Shown here: one piece after another, positions 7,831 through 15,050 of the stretch | How positions within the stretch are numbered: the first letter of the stretch is position 1 | Layout: each line of letters opens with the position of its first letter | Virus record (IMG/VR): IMGVR_UViG_3300042896_000283 | Span: 1 to 64,000 of that record | DNA: 64,000 nucleotides | Reading direction: 5' to 3' (one strand) | Source of the DNA: a virus | Translations under genes and position numbers: made by a program | The notes under the pieces: model-generated | Told to the model about the DNA's origin: nothing | Databases searched by the model: none | What the model saw: the letters and a program-made list of their open reading frames with translations, nothing else

Positions 7831-8085
7831 ATGAAACAAACAGCAGTAGAACAAGTAGGAATTGCATTTAGACAATGGCAAAAAGAATGGGAAAATTTTG
7901 ATAAAATAGGAAAGGATAAACCTATATCATATAATGAGTTTATAGAGCCGTTTTTAGAAATGGAAAAGCAACAGATTATTGATGCTTGTAATCAAGAAGA
8001 GTGTTTTGGTTCATTTGGGTTTGAAGGATATGAAGATATTACAAAAGGAGAAGAATATTATAATATTAACTTTAAAAACAAATAA
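7831..8085 (+). CDS. MKQTAVE-family small protein, copy 2
   Basis: 84 residues with the same MKQTAVE start as the gene at 7535, then a different helical body with a shared FLEMEKQQ-type segment. An overlapping frame at 7979-8203 is a shadow. Function unknown. Confidence 0.65.
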   Translation: MKQTAVEQVGIAFRQWQKEWENFDKIGKDKPISYNEFIEPFLEMEKQQIIDACNQEECFGSFGFEGYEDITKGEEYYNINFKNK

Positions 8086-8090
8086 AAATT

Positions 8091-8252
8091 ATGATAACAT
8101 TATATATATTCCTATCATACTTAGTTATGATGGGAATGATGTTAGAAGAATATTCTACATTAGACGAAGTTACAAAAAGAGCTTATATAGTATTTATATT
8201 TAGCCCTTTTACAGTACCAATGATAATTGGTATGATGATAGGAAAGAAATAA
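8091..8252 (+). CDS. Small membrane protein (53 aa)
   Basis: Starts MITLYIFLSYLVMMG and ends with a second hydrophobic segment (PFTVPMIIGMMIGKK). Two likely membrane helices are joined by a charged loop. It is five bases after the previous stop. Confidence 0.5.
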   Translation: MITLYIFLSYLVMMGMMLEEYSTLDEVTKRAYIVFIFSPFTVPMIIGMMIGKK

Positions 8253-8275
8253 TTAAACAATCAAATCAAATAACA

Positions 8276-8506
8276 ATGAAAAAAGAAAAAAGTTTAGAAG
8301 ACGCATTAGTATCAATGCATAAATTGATAGATATGCAACAAGATTCATTAAGAACAGCTCATGAGATTATAAAGCTTAAAGATGCAAGATTAGACATAGC
8401 TGATCAATTAATCATTCTCCATAAGAAAGAGATTAAAGTTCTTAGAATATGTTTTTATTCATTAGTAGCGTTGAATATTATCACAACAATTATTAGATTA
8501 TTATGA
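8276..8506 (+). CDS. Coiled-coil protein with C-terminal membrane anchor
   Basis: 76 residues. Residues about 1-55 form a charged coiled coil, and residues about 57-76 a hydrophobic anchor. The arrangement fits a tail-anchored inner-membrane protein. Function unknown. Confidence 0.55.
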   Translation: MKKEKSLEDALVSMHKLIDMQQDSLRTAHEIIKLKDARLDIADQLIILHKKEIKVLRICFYSLVALNIITTIIRLL

Positions 8507-8658
8507 GACCTAGAGTGAACAAAGGCACATTAGTAGGATCAACAGATAGATTCAGAGGAATCAAAGCTAAGAGGTTGATCGTAGAAGTTATATACAGTTT
8601 CAGAAGAGGAATTGTAAGAGAAAGAATAATAGACGTTAGACAAACAATAAACCAGTAA
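8503..8658 (+). CDS. Small basic protein (51 aa)
   Basis: Starts MRPRVNKGTLVGSTDRF. Arg-rich throughout, so nucleic-acid binding is possible. Coupled to the previous gene by ATGA. Confidence 0.5.
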   Translation: MRPRVNKGTLVGSTDRFRGIKAKRLIVEVIYSFRRGIVRERIIDVRQTINQ

Positions 8659-8667
8659 TCAATTATC

Positions 8668-8898
8668 ATGGCATATACAGAAACATTTTATGTTGGTACT
8701 TCTGATAATAAGGTTAGAAAAACTACAGAACCATCAATGCAATATTTTATTCCAGATGGTAAAAAAGAAGGTAAAGCAAAGTATATCATTGAAGTATTTG
8801 GATACAATCATAAAGAAATAGCTACTAAAGTTAGAGATATGGTTGATTCAGCACATATGTCAAATGATATATTTGAAATTAGAATAGAAACAAAGTAA
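8668..8898 (+). CDS. Hypothetical protein (76 aa)
   Basis: Compact, mixed beta/alpha-looking, with no recognised motif. It is followed by a TCCTTAATAAC element that abuts the next start codon. Confidence 0.55.
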   Translation: MAYTETFYVGTSDNKVRKTTEPSMQYFIPDGKKEGKAKYIIEVFGYNHKEIATKVRDMVDSAHMSNDIFEIRIETK

Positions 8899-8918
8899 TC
8901 AATTAAATCCTTAATAAC

Positions 8919-9407
8919 ATGAGTACACAAACATCAGGTGGAATATTCACCTTTGACCATGGTCAAAAAAAACTTAACAAAGCAATCGGAGTAACAGAAG
9001 ATTACATGGATGATCTACAAAATCAAATTGCAGATACATTGAGAAATTTCATCTTTGATGATAATAAACAACCAAGAGATGATATGTCACCAAGTTTATT
9101 AGTAGAAGTATGTGCTAATGAATTTAGTTATTCTCAATTGGTAGTTATAGCATCATTGTTCTTGCAAGATAAAATAGATCATTTCACAGAAACATTGAAG
9201 GATAAAGTGGATGGTATGAGATCATCAGTTAAATCTATAAAATTAGATAGTGATGATCTTCCACCACACATCAAAGAGTTTCTTGAAAATCTTACAGAAG
9301 GAAAGAGTGAAGGTACAGCAATAGATGGTCACTCTCTTCCAAAAGATATCCAAGACTTTCTTAAGAAGATATCAAGAGAACAAGAAGAAGATGGAGATGA
9401 TGAGTAA
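8919..9407 (+). CDS. Hypothetical acidic protein (162 aa)
   Basis: Helical, with a strongly acidic tail (REQEEDGDDE). Its start directly abuts TCCTTAATAAC. Its stop overlaps the next gene. It precedes the MoxR/VWA genes and may be functionally linked to them, by position only. Confidence 0.6.
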   Translation: MSTQTSGGIFTFDHGQKKLNKAIGVTEDYMDDLQNQIADTLRNFIFDDNKQPRDDMSPSLLVEVCANEFSYSQLVVIASLFLQDKIDHFTETLKDKVDGMRSSVKSIKLDSDDLPPHIKEFLENLTEGKSEGTAIDGHSLPKDIQDFLKKISREQEEDGDDE

Positions 9408-9663
9408 TCCAACAAGAAGAAATCTATCTGGTGTGTATATATTTGATACTCTACCAGGTGATAAGAGAAGACAGCCTACATGTTTTGAAGATTGTACACA
9501 AGAGAAGCAACAAGAATGGTTAGATAGTCTAACCACAGACGCTCTCAAGAATCTTGCAAAGATGTTAGGTGAAAAGTTAAGAGACTTAGGAGATATGTTT
9601 GATATCATGTCTGGATCAGATGATGATGATGAAGATTATCCTATTGATATTCTTAATGAATAA
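9400..9663 (+). CDS. Hypothetical acidic protein (87 aa)
   Basis: The frame is open further upstream, but the start is placed at MSNPTRRNLS (9400), or one codon earlier, because it overlaps the previous stop by a few bases. An acidic run GSDDDDEDYP lies near the C-terminus. No family recognised. Confidence 0.6.
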   Translation: MSNPTRRNLSGVYIFDTLPGDKRRQPTCFEDCTQEKQQEWLDSLTTDALKNLAKMLGEKLRDLGDMFDIMSGSDDDDEDYPIDILNE

Positions 9664-9670
9664 TTAATAA

Positions 9671-9693
9671 GAGAGCTGTAATGGCTCTCTTTT
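9671..9693 (+). terminator. Intrinsic terminator
   Basis: GAGAGC (9671-9676) pairs with GCTCTC (9684-9689), followed by TTTT. An ATG inside the hairpin (9681) is therefore unlikely to be a start. Confidence 0.7.
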
Positions 9694-9704
9694 ATATCAA
9701 AGCT

Positions 9705-10130
9705 ATGACAAAATATAGATTCAAGACAAAACAAGAGTTTAAAGATGAGGATCGTTGGGATGATGAATATCAAACGCCAATTGAATGGTGTCAAGATGGT
9801 GATATGAATAAATATATGGGACAAGATGTTCCTGATAAATTCATTAAACAAATTGAAGCAGGTCATACATTCACTGATGGTGATTGGACATTTGAACCAG
9901 AAGATTGCATCATCAACGAAGAAGAAATAATACTACCAATAGAACAAATTTTAGAACAAATTAAATTAAACAATTCCTTAATAACAAAAGAAAAAACAAT
10001 GAAAACAACAGTAAAGAAATCAGTAAAAGCAAATCCAGTAGCAGAGAAGTTCGTATTTATGGACAAAACAGTTAACATTTTAAATGTAGGATATTCTACA
10101 TGTAAGAATGTTGTATTATATGGTCCAGGT
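9705..10130 (+). CDS. MoxR-family ATPase, exon 1 (with possible N-terminal fused domain)
   Basis: The frame runs from MTKYRFKTKQEF (9705) without a stop into the ATPase, which may instead start at 9999 (MKTTVKKS). If 9705 is used, about 98 extra residues precede the ATPase; they contain an acidic region and an IEQILEQIK helix. Residues NVVLYGPG end exon 1, where the Walker A motif is cut. The reading frame hits a stop six bases into the intron. A TCCTTAATAAC element at 9975-9985 supports the internal start, so this may be two genes read separately. Confidence 0.8.
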
Positions 10131-11095
10131 GAATAAATATTCTTTTTAACTTGCAGGGTAATATAATTTGTATTATCTTAGCAGCATGAAAGTAATAATA
10201 TATGCATTAGTAGATCCTATAACTTGCAAGGTGAGATATATAGGAAGAACTTCAGTGAGCATAAATGCTCGATTATCCAAACACATACATGATGCCAAGT
10301 ATCGTAAGAGAAAAACACATAAAGAAGATTGGATAAGAAGTTTACTCAAAATAAACTGTAAACCTTTGATCAGAAGATTAACTGAGATTGAGGGTTGGGA
10401 AGAATCATATGAGTTAGAAGTTAGTCTTATTGAGAAATATAAAGACAGACTAACTAACTATTATGATAGAAGTCCTGGGTATTTAAGACAATGTAGAGAA
10501 GAAGATAGATTAAAAATATCTAATACTCTTAAGTCTAAATATGCTCAAGGAACAATTGATAAACCAGTAGGTAAAACTATATATGTTTATAACAGAGATG
10601 GTTCATTTCACAGTGAATATCCTTCTATACAAGAAACTGTAAATCAGTTAGGAGTTTATAGAAGTACAATAAAAAAACATATAAATGGTAAATTACCTTC
10701 TTTTGATACTCCAACTACAGATGGTAGAAAGAGACATTTAAAGAGTGAATATCAATATAATACAGTTAAGATTGAGAAAATGCATGATTTTACATCATGA
10801 AGAATACGCCGTCTATAGTAGTAATATTATAGATAATTAGTGGGCAAAAACGGGGAAAGCTAAACAGTGATGTATGCCAATCCCGTGCTAAACATAGATA
10901 GTAACATATTTATGTCAGTGTAACGCATAGTGGGTGAAACTAGAAATAGAATATAAACCACCACGAGTGTCCGCCATCCTAACAAGTAATGTTGAGGATG
11001 AAAATATATGCTAAACTGGGTTGGATTGACCAACCGATGAAAATGAGGGAAACCTCCAGAGGTGAAGATAAAAAGCTTCACGTTAATAACTATTG
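10131..11095 (+). other. Group I intron in the Walker A motif of the MoxR gene
   Basis: Removing 965 bases joins GGT-CCA-GGT to GGC-CAT-GGT-AAA and restores GPGGHGKS, a perfect Walker A. The upstream exon ends in U and the intron ends in G, as group I introns require. The segments at 10850-10857 (ACGGGGAA) and 10878-10892 (CAATCCCGTGCTAAA) match the P4-P6 core of T4 td-like (IA) introns. A GIY-YIG gene lies inside, upstream of the core. An internal guide pairing (ACTTG about 20 bases inside with CAGGT of the exon) is plausible, but would give U-A instead of U-G at the splice site. Confidence 0.88.
10186..10800 (+). CDS. Intron-encoded GIY-YIG homing endonuclease
   Basis: About 204 residues from MKVIIYALVD; a longer frame to 10168 exists. 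IYALVDP and RYIGRTS form the GIY-YIG pair. A NUMOD1-like region (SIQETVNQLGVYRSTIKKHI) is the probable DNA-recognition part. Lying within the group I intron, it would move the intron to intronless alleles. A TATAATTTG box at the end of a small inverted repeat (10159-10175) may be its promoter. Confidence 0.85.
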   Translation: MKVIIYALVDPITCKVRYIGRTSVSINARLSKHIHDAKYRKRKTHKEDWIRSLLKINCKPLIRRLTEIEGWEESYELEVSLIEKYKDRLTNYYDRSPGYLRQCREEDRLKISNTLKSKYAQGTIDKPVGKTIYVYNRDGSFHSEYPSIQETVNQLGVYRSTIKKHINGKLPSFDTPTTDGRKRHLKSEYQYNTVKIEKMHDFTS

Positions 11096-11989
11096 GGCCA
11101 TGGTAAATCAGAAATGACATTAGACTTCTTACAAGCTAAAGGAATCACTCCTTACATCATTACAATGGGTACAGGTATGACAACAGATAGATTGTTTGGT
11201 GGTCTTGATATTCCTACATTTGAGAAAACAGGTAAGATTGAATATCTTGTAGAGAATTCATTTATGAATCATGAATATGTTATATTCGAAGAGATGTTTG
11301 ATGCTCCTGATTTCATCCTAGAGCAATTAAAGGATATATTATCAAGTGGTACATTTAGAAATGGTACACAGATATTTCCTATTGAGACTAAGTTCATCAT
11401 CTGTTGTACAAATAGAACTAGAGATGAGTTCTCAAAGAACATGTCATTGAAAGCATTGATGGAAAGATTTCCTCTTGAATTGAATGTTATCTGGGATAAC
11501 TATACAGAAATCAGCTACAACAAATTACTAGAAAGTAAGTTTGGTGTTGATAATGTAGATCCAGTGATTCCATATTTGTTACAAGAGTATGCTAAGAATG
11601 GTATTACAATTAGTCCACGTGTTGCTGTAACAGCATATCAAGTGTATGACCAATGTGGACCAGAATCATTAAGCTTTATTGCTGAGTTCTCTAAGAAACC
11701 ATCATTGATAGCTGAAGCTATTAAGAAGTTTGAGGCTACAATTAAGTTTAGAGACTTATCTGCATCTCTTACATTCAGTATTGAAACTCTTACACATTTA
11801 CCATTGGTATCAAGAGATGATGAGAAAATGTACAAAGATGCAATTGGTGATCTTAACAAGCAATTGACAGACATCAAAGGATTAGCAGTGAGTGATGATA
11901 TTGCACAAATACATGCACAATTAGTAAAAGCTGCTACACAAGCAAGTGAAAAGTTTACTAAGAACCTTCAAATTGCTTCATTTATATAA
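11096..11989 (+). CDS. MoxR-family ATPase, exon 2
   Basis: The second exon opens with GHGKSEM, the end of Walker A. VIFEEMFDAP is the Walker B region and IICCTNRT holds the sensor-1 Asn; ISPRVAVTAYQ lies in the C-terminal lid. MoxR AAA+ ATPases usually act with a VWA-domain partner as a chaperone pair, and such a gene follows with a TAATG overlap. Target unknown. Confidence 0.85.
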   Translation, partial: GHGKSEMTLDFLQAKGITPYIITMGTGMTTDRLFGGLDIPTFEKTGKIEYLVENSFMNHEYVIFEEMFDAPDFILEQLKDILSSGTFRNGTQIFPIETKFIICCTNRTRDEFSKNMSLKALMERFPLELNVIWDNYTEISYNKLLESKFGVDNVDPVIPYLLQEYAKNGITISPRVAVTAYQVYDQCGPESLSFIAEFSKKPSLIAEAIKKFEATIKFRDLSASLTFSIETLTHLPLVSRDDEKMYKDAIGDLNKQLTDIKGLAVSDDIAQIHAQLVKAATQASEKFTKNLQIASFI

Positions 11990-13380
11990 TGGCAAGTTTA
12001 TGGGATAATGGGTATGATGATTACTACGGTGATTATTATGCCCCTTCCTATACTCCTACAAAGAGTACTGGAGGCTGGAAAAGTAAATATGGTGGTAGTG
12101 GTTGGTCTAAGAATTCTTGGTCTAATTTCTCATTTGTTGTATCATATGAGGATAATGATGAAGATCTATTTGTTAAGGATCCAGTCAACTATCTAACACC
12201 AAGTGCTAAAGACATCAAAGCTAAGGTGAGAGGTGTTAAGAAGCAATCATCTATTGATTTGATCAAAGAGTTAGCACGTGTGTGTTATTTCAAGATGATT
12301 GATGAAACAGAATATGCAGCTGATAAGTATAAAGATTTAGATAGTTTATCTGATGAAGACAAAGGAGAATATCTAAAGAAGAAACCTTTGTTTGATTCTG
12401 TGTATGAGCAATATGTTCCAGGTTTTACACCTCTTGAGCAAGCTATTGCTATCTATTTGAAGCTTAAAGAATCACCTGGTAAACAAAAAGATGATGATGA
12501 TGATGATGAAGAAACAGATACAAGTAAAGCATTTGATTTTGATAGAAGTCTTTATTCTGATCCAAATATCAATGAACAATTAGATCTAAATGAACTAAGC
12601 AAGGATAAGAAGATGGAGATTATGAACCATATATCTCTTGTTGGTAAGTTTGGTAATGAGTTCAAGGTGGAAAAAGAAATATCTGAGAAGATAGTGGCTA
12701 ATTCTGATCAATACTCAACAATGATCATGAGAGATTATGCTCAAATACATATAATGCCATTGTATCAAAAGATGTTTCCTAATTTCAGAACTAAGTTCTT
12801 AACTAAAGATTTAACAGTGAATGTTCCTGTTGATAGAAAAGAACAAATTCAGAAGATTATCATTTTACTAGATTATTCTGGTAGTATGTGGGAAGAACAG
12901 AAACAAATTTGGGTAAATGCTATATTAATCGACAGGTTTAAGTATGTGATGAGAGGAGAAGCTGAAGTGTTCTTTAGTTATTTTGTACATGATCCAGAAC
13001 AATTAGAGTTCAAACACATAAAGGATAGAGAAGATGTAATTGCATTTTGGCAAACATTCTCTAATGAGCCTAATGGTGGAGGAACAGAAATTGGTGATAT
13101 GGTTAATTATGTAGCTAACGAGATAAATGATCGTAAGCTTCACAATCTTGATATTGATTTATCAGAAGAAAAGCCAGAAATCTTAATCATAAATGATGGT
13201 CAAGATAGTATCAACACAGAGAAGTTTCCTTATAAAGTGAATGCCATATCATTAATGCAATTTAGTGATGAGTTAAGAGATCTTTGTCTTGAGACAGATG
13301 GTAAACAGATTAAGGTGACAGAAGAATTAGAAGTATTCAGCTATGCTAAAGGTATAGGTGAACAACAAATTAAATTATAA
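11989..13380 (+). CDS. VWA-domain protein, partner of the MoxR ATPase
   Basis: 463 residues. The N-terminus is Tyr/Gly/Ser-rich and low-complexity (about 1-50), followed by an acidic middle. The C-terminal VWA domain has an intact metal site: LLDYSGSMW (DxSxS) and GGGTEIGDM (Thr), then ILIINDGQD. This fits the CoxE/YehP-type partners of MoxR ATPases. Overlap with the ATPase gene suggests equal production. Confidence 0.85.
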   Translation: MASLWDNGYDDYYGDYYAPSYTPTKSTGGWKSKYGGSGWSKNSWSNFSFVVSYEDNDEDLFVKDPVNYLTPSAKDIKAKVRGVKKQSSIDLIKELARVCYFKMIDETEYAADKYKDLDSLSDEDKGEYLKKKPLFDSVYEQYVPGFTPLEQAIAIYLKLKESPGKQKDDDDDDEETDTSKAFDFDRSLYSDPNINEQLDLNELSKDKKMEIMNHISLVGKFGNEFKVEKEISEKIVANSDQYSTMIMRDYAQIHIMPLYQKMFPNFRTKFLTKDLTVNVPVDRKEQIQKIIILLDYSGSMWEEQKQIWVNAILIDRFKYVMRGEAEVFFSYFVHDPEQLEFKHIKDREDVIAFWQTFSNEPNGGGTEIGDMVNYVANEINDRKLHNLDIDLSEEKPEILIINDGQDSINTEKFPYKVNAISLMQFSDELRDLCLETDGKQIKVTEELEVFSYAKGIGEQQIKL

Positions 13381-13391
13381 GTGATTGATTG

Positions 13392-13423
13392 TTTGTTTTA
13401 TTACTCCCTGTGAATTATATTTG
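13392..13423 (+). promoter_or_regulatory. Bacteroidota promoter for the noncoding RNA cluster
   Basis: TTTG (13392-13395), 20 bases, then TATATTTG (13416-13423): a full consensus match. CCCTG (13406-13410) and CAGGG (13424-13428) form an inverted repeat around the -7 box. No protein gene follows for over 1 kb, so it should transcribe the RNA cluster. Confidence 0.75.
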
Positions 13424-13433
13424 CAGGGATATT

Positions 13434-13571
13434 GTATAATCACTGGGGACTATAAGCGCCACACATCAGTTTAAATAGTCAATGTATGTTTGCGTATCAT
13501 TGAACTTACCTACATTATACATTTATGTTTTATATCAGTGTAGTCAGTTTTAAACTCACTAGAGTGATATA
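13434..13571 (+). ncRNA. Unidentified structured RNA ahead of the tmRNA
   Basis: A 7-bp closing stem (GTATAAT 13434-13440 with ATTATAC 13514-13520) encloses two hairpins, GACTAT/ATAGTC and AATGTATG/CGTATCATT, giving a tRNA-sized three-way junction but no T-loop or GG D-loop. Next comes a long hairpin (TATATCA 13531-13537 with TGATATA 13565-13571), extended internally by TAGT/ACTA and AGTTT/AAACT. A smaller hairpin CCCTC/GAGGG (13619-13632) precedes the tmRNA. Not recognised as any known family. Confidence 0.5.
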
Positions 13572-13637
13572 AAAGATAATGGTTGATCATTGGTCAACAA
13601 CACAACAATTGATACATGCCCTCACATGAGGGAAATT

Positions 13638-14023
13638 GGGGATGACAGGTTTTGACAGGTTAATACATTATTACAATCAGCACAGAGAGATAACTGTATA
13701 AAACTAAGGTGAAATTAAATAAATGACAACAAAGTAATTTCGTTAGATGTTAACCAGGTTAACGCTAACATGAGCAAAGTTTTCTCATTGATTAATTCTA
13801 ATGTTGAAGAGCTAGAAATGGCTGCATAGACATTAAATCTGTCAACACTGGCTAGACATAAAGATTGCCATAGAAGGTTTGTATGATTCCTTAAAAACAT
13901 TCTGGTGGATCTCAACTTCACAGTTGACCCTTCTAACGTAAAGAGTTTAAAGAAACGTAAAGCTGTATAAATTGTAATGATTTAAATTAATTTTGGACGG
14001 GGATTCAATTTCCCCCATCTCCA
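13638..14023 (+). ncRNA. ssrA: Phage-encoded tmRNA
   Basis: The 5' end GGGGATG pairs with CATCTCC (14016-14022) in a 7-bp acceptor stem with G3-U70, the alanyl-tRNA synthetase identity pair. The T arm is GGGGA-TTCAATT-TCCCC (13999-14015). Discriminator A is at 14023 and CCA is not encoded (CTA follows). GGATGACAGG...TTGACAGG resembles the conserved tmRNA 5' end. An open frame ends in GCTGCATAG (13821-13829), so the tag ends LEMAA. With resume codon GCT at 13764 it would be 21 residues; an earlier resume point near 13728 is possible. Confidence 0.85.
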
Positions 14024-14026
14024 CTA

Positions 14027-14170
14027 GATTGAGTGGCGGAATTGGTAGACGCTATAATGTTGGAAACTGATGTAACTGGAGAAGAGAAACTCATTAAAAG
14101 CCAGTAAACAAGCATTATGAAAGTGTGAAGTATAGTATCACTTATACAGGTTCGAATCCTGTCTCAATCA
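14027..14170 (+). tRNA. tRNA-Leu with a 48-nt insert in the anticodon loop
   Basis: Acceptor GATTGAG/CTCAATC, a canonical Leu D arm (GCGGAATTGGTAGACGC with GG) and T arm ACAGG-TTCGAAT-CCTGT are intact. The variable arm AAGTG/CACTT is unusually long. The anticodon stem ATAAT/ATTAT (14054-14058, 14114-14118) encloses 55 bases instead of seven. Removing 14062-14109 leaves anticodon UAA and removing 14061-14108 leaves CAA; both read Leu codons. The insert contains ACTGG/CCAGT and GAG/CTC hairpins. It is too short for a complete group I intron. Confidence 0.75.
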
Positions 14171-14173
14171 CAA

Positions 14174-14263
14174 GATCTGAAGGTCATTCGAGCTAATGGC
14201 ACCTAATTAAAGGGAGAACCCTCATTGTTTAGGAGATTACAGGTGCAAATCCTGTTCAGATCA
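14174..14263 (+). tRNA. tRNA-like gene with hairpin in the anticodon loop
   Basis: Acceptor GATCTGA/TCAGATC, T stem ACAGG/CCTGT, anticodon stem CCTAA/TTAGG (14202-14206, 14229-14233) and a five-base variable loop fit a class I tRNA, but the anticodon loop has 22 bases and holds AGGG-AGAA-CCCT. The T loop is TGCAAAT (G at 55) and the D loop lacks GG, so the elbow is not canonical. Amino acid cannot be assigned. It may be a degenerate tRNA or a tRNA mimic. Confidence 0.55.
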
Positions 14264-14400
14264 CAGCGGTTGCTTGATGTCAAATATGTACAGCAACAAA
14301 CATTGGAGAAATTTGGCTTCTCATGAATGTTAAGTCCTATCCACACAGAGAAGGAGTTGAGTACTTTATGGTTTGGGTTCTACTAGTGCCAATCTCAACA
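14264..14400 (+). other. Structured noncoding stretch after the tRNA-like genes
   Basis: Three helices are visible: GTTGCT/AGCAAC (14269-14274, 14292-14297), ACATT/AATGT (14300-14304, 14326-14330) enclosing GAGAA/TTCTC, and GTTGAG/CTCAAC (14356-14361, 14394-14399) followed by A. It may be a decayed tRNA or another RNA processed from the same transcript. Confidence 0.35.
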
Positions 14401-14403
14401 ATA

Positions 14404-14430
14404 AGGCTATCAGAAATGATAGCCTTTTTT
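14404..14430 (+). terminator. Intrinsic terminator of the RNA cluster
   Basis: GGCTATCA (14405-14412) and TGATAGCC (14417-14424) close on a GAAA tetraloop and are followed by six T. Confidence 0.9.
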
Positions 14431-14462
14431 ATTTTGTATTAATCCTTAATAACTATAAAAAC

Positions 14463-14609
14463 ATGAAAACAATTAAATTATTACCAACTGAGTTCTATCA
14501 GTTCAGAAAGTTAGCATTTGCAATGAGTATTGCATTTGCCTGCACAATTACACAGGGTGTGTATATTGTAGAAGCCAATATAGACCAACTTTCACAGTTG
14601 GGTTATTAA
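14463..14609 (+). CDS. Small protein (48 aa)
   Basis: Starts MKTIKLLPTEFYQFRKLAFA, placed after the terminator and after a TCCTTAATAAC element (14443-14453). The open frame upstream passes through the terminator and is not used. A moderately hydrophobic middle (AMSIAFACTI) could be a membrane segment. Confidence 0.55.
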   Translation: MKTIKLLPTEFYQFRKLAFAMSIAFACTITQGVYIVEANIDQLSQLGY

Positions 14610-14674
14610 GGAGGGCAAAAGGGCTCTTGTGTAATAGCAGGAGCCTAATTGTTTAATCATTAACAAAAGAAATT

Positions 14675-15049
14675 ATGAAAAAACTATTATTAGGAGCTCT
14701 ACTAACATTGAGCATAACAACATTTGCACAAGATGCATTTGTTAAGAAATACACTTCTTATATTACTAAAGAGAAAGGTGTATTACAACCATGGGTACAA
14801 TCAGAAATCACTGTTGTGTTTAATGCTGATAATGTAAGAGATATTGTATTCTATTACACTGATGGTAAGATTAAGAGATTACATCAAATCACTGGTGCCA
14901 AAAATGGTAAAACAATAAATGGAGATGGTTATCAAATGATTGAATGTATTGATTCAGAAGGAGCAAGTATAACATTACAACTATTTGATGATGACACATG
15001 TCTTAGACTTATTATTGTTGATGGATATTTAATTGAATTTCATAAATAG
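14675..15049 (+). CDS. Exported protein with signal peptide
   Basis: 124 residues. MKKLLLGALLTLSITTFAQD is a clear Sec signal with an AxA-like cleavage at TFA-Q. The mature part is beta-rich, with no recognised family. A periplasmic role, for example at the envelope during infection, is inferred. A GGCTC/GAGCC hairpin lies upstream (14624-14652). Confidence 0.6.
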   Translation: MKKLLLGALLTLSITTFAQDAFVKKYTSYITKEKGVLQPWVQSEITVVFNADNVRDIVFYYTDGKIKRLHQITGAKNGKTINGDGYQMIECIDSEGASITLQLFDDDTCLRLIIVDGYLIEFHK

Positions 15050-15050
15050 T

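Noticed and set aside
7979-8203. 74-codon rightward frame
   Set aside because: It covers the ends of two better-supported genes in another frame and has no family or coupling evidence.
9681-9704. ATG at 9681 as start of the gene before the MoxR ATPase
   Set aside because: It lies within the stem of an intrinsic terminator; the next Met at 9705 avoids this.
10131-11095. Group II intron
   Set aside because: No GUGYG 5' end, no domain V hairpin and no reverse transcriptase; td-like P4-P6 segments fit group I instead.
12008-12196. 62-codon frame inside the VWA gene
   Set aside because: Shadow frame fully inside a gene with an intact VWA domain.
14027-14170. Complete group I intron in the tRNA-Leu anticodon loop
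   Set aside because: At 48 bases the insert is far too short for a catalytic core, though the position is the same.
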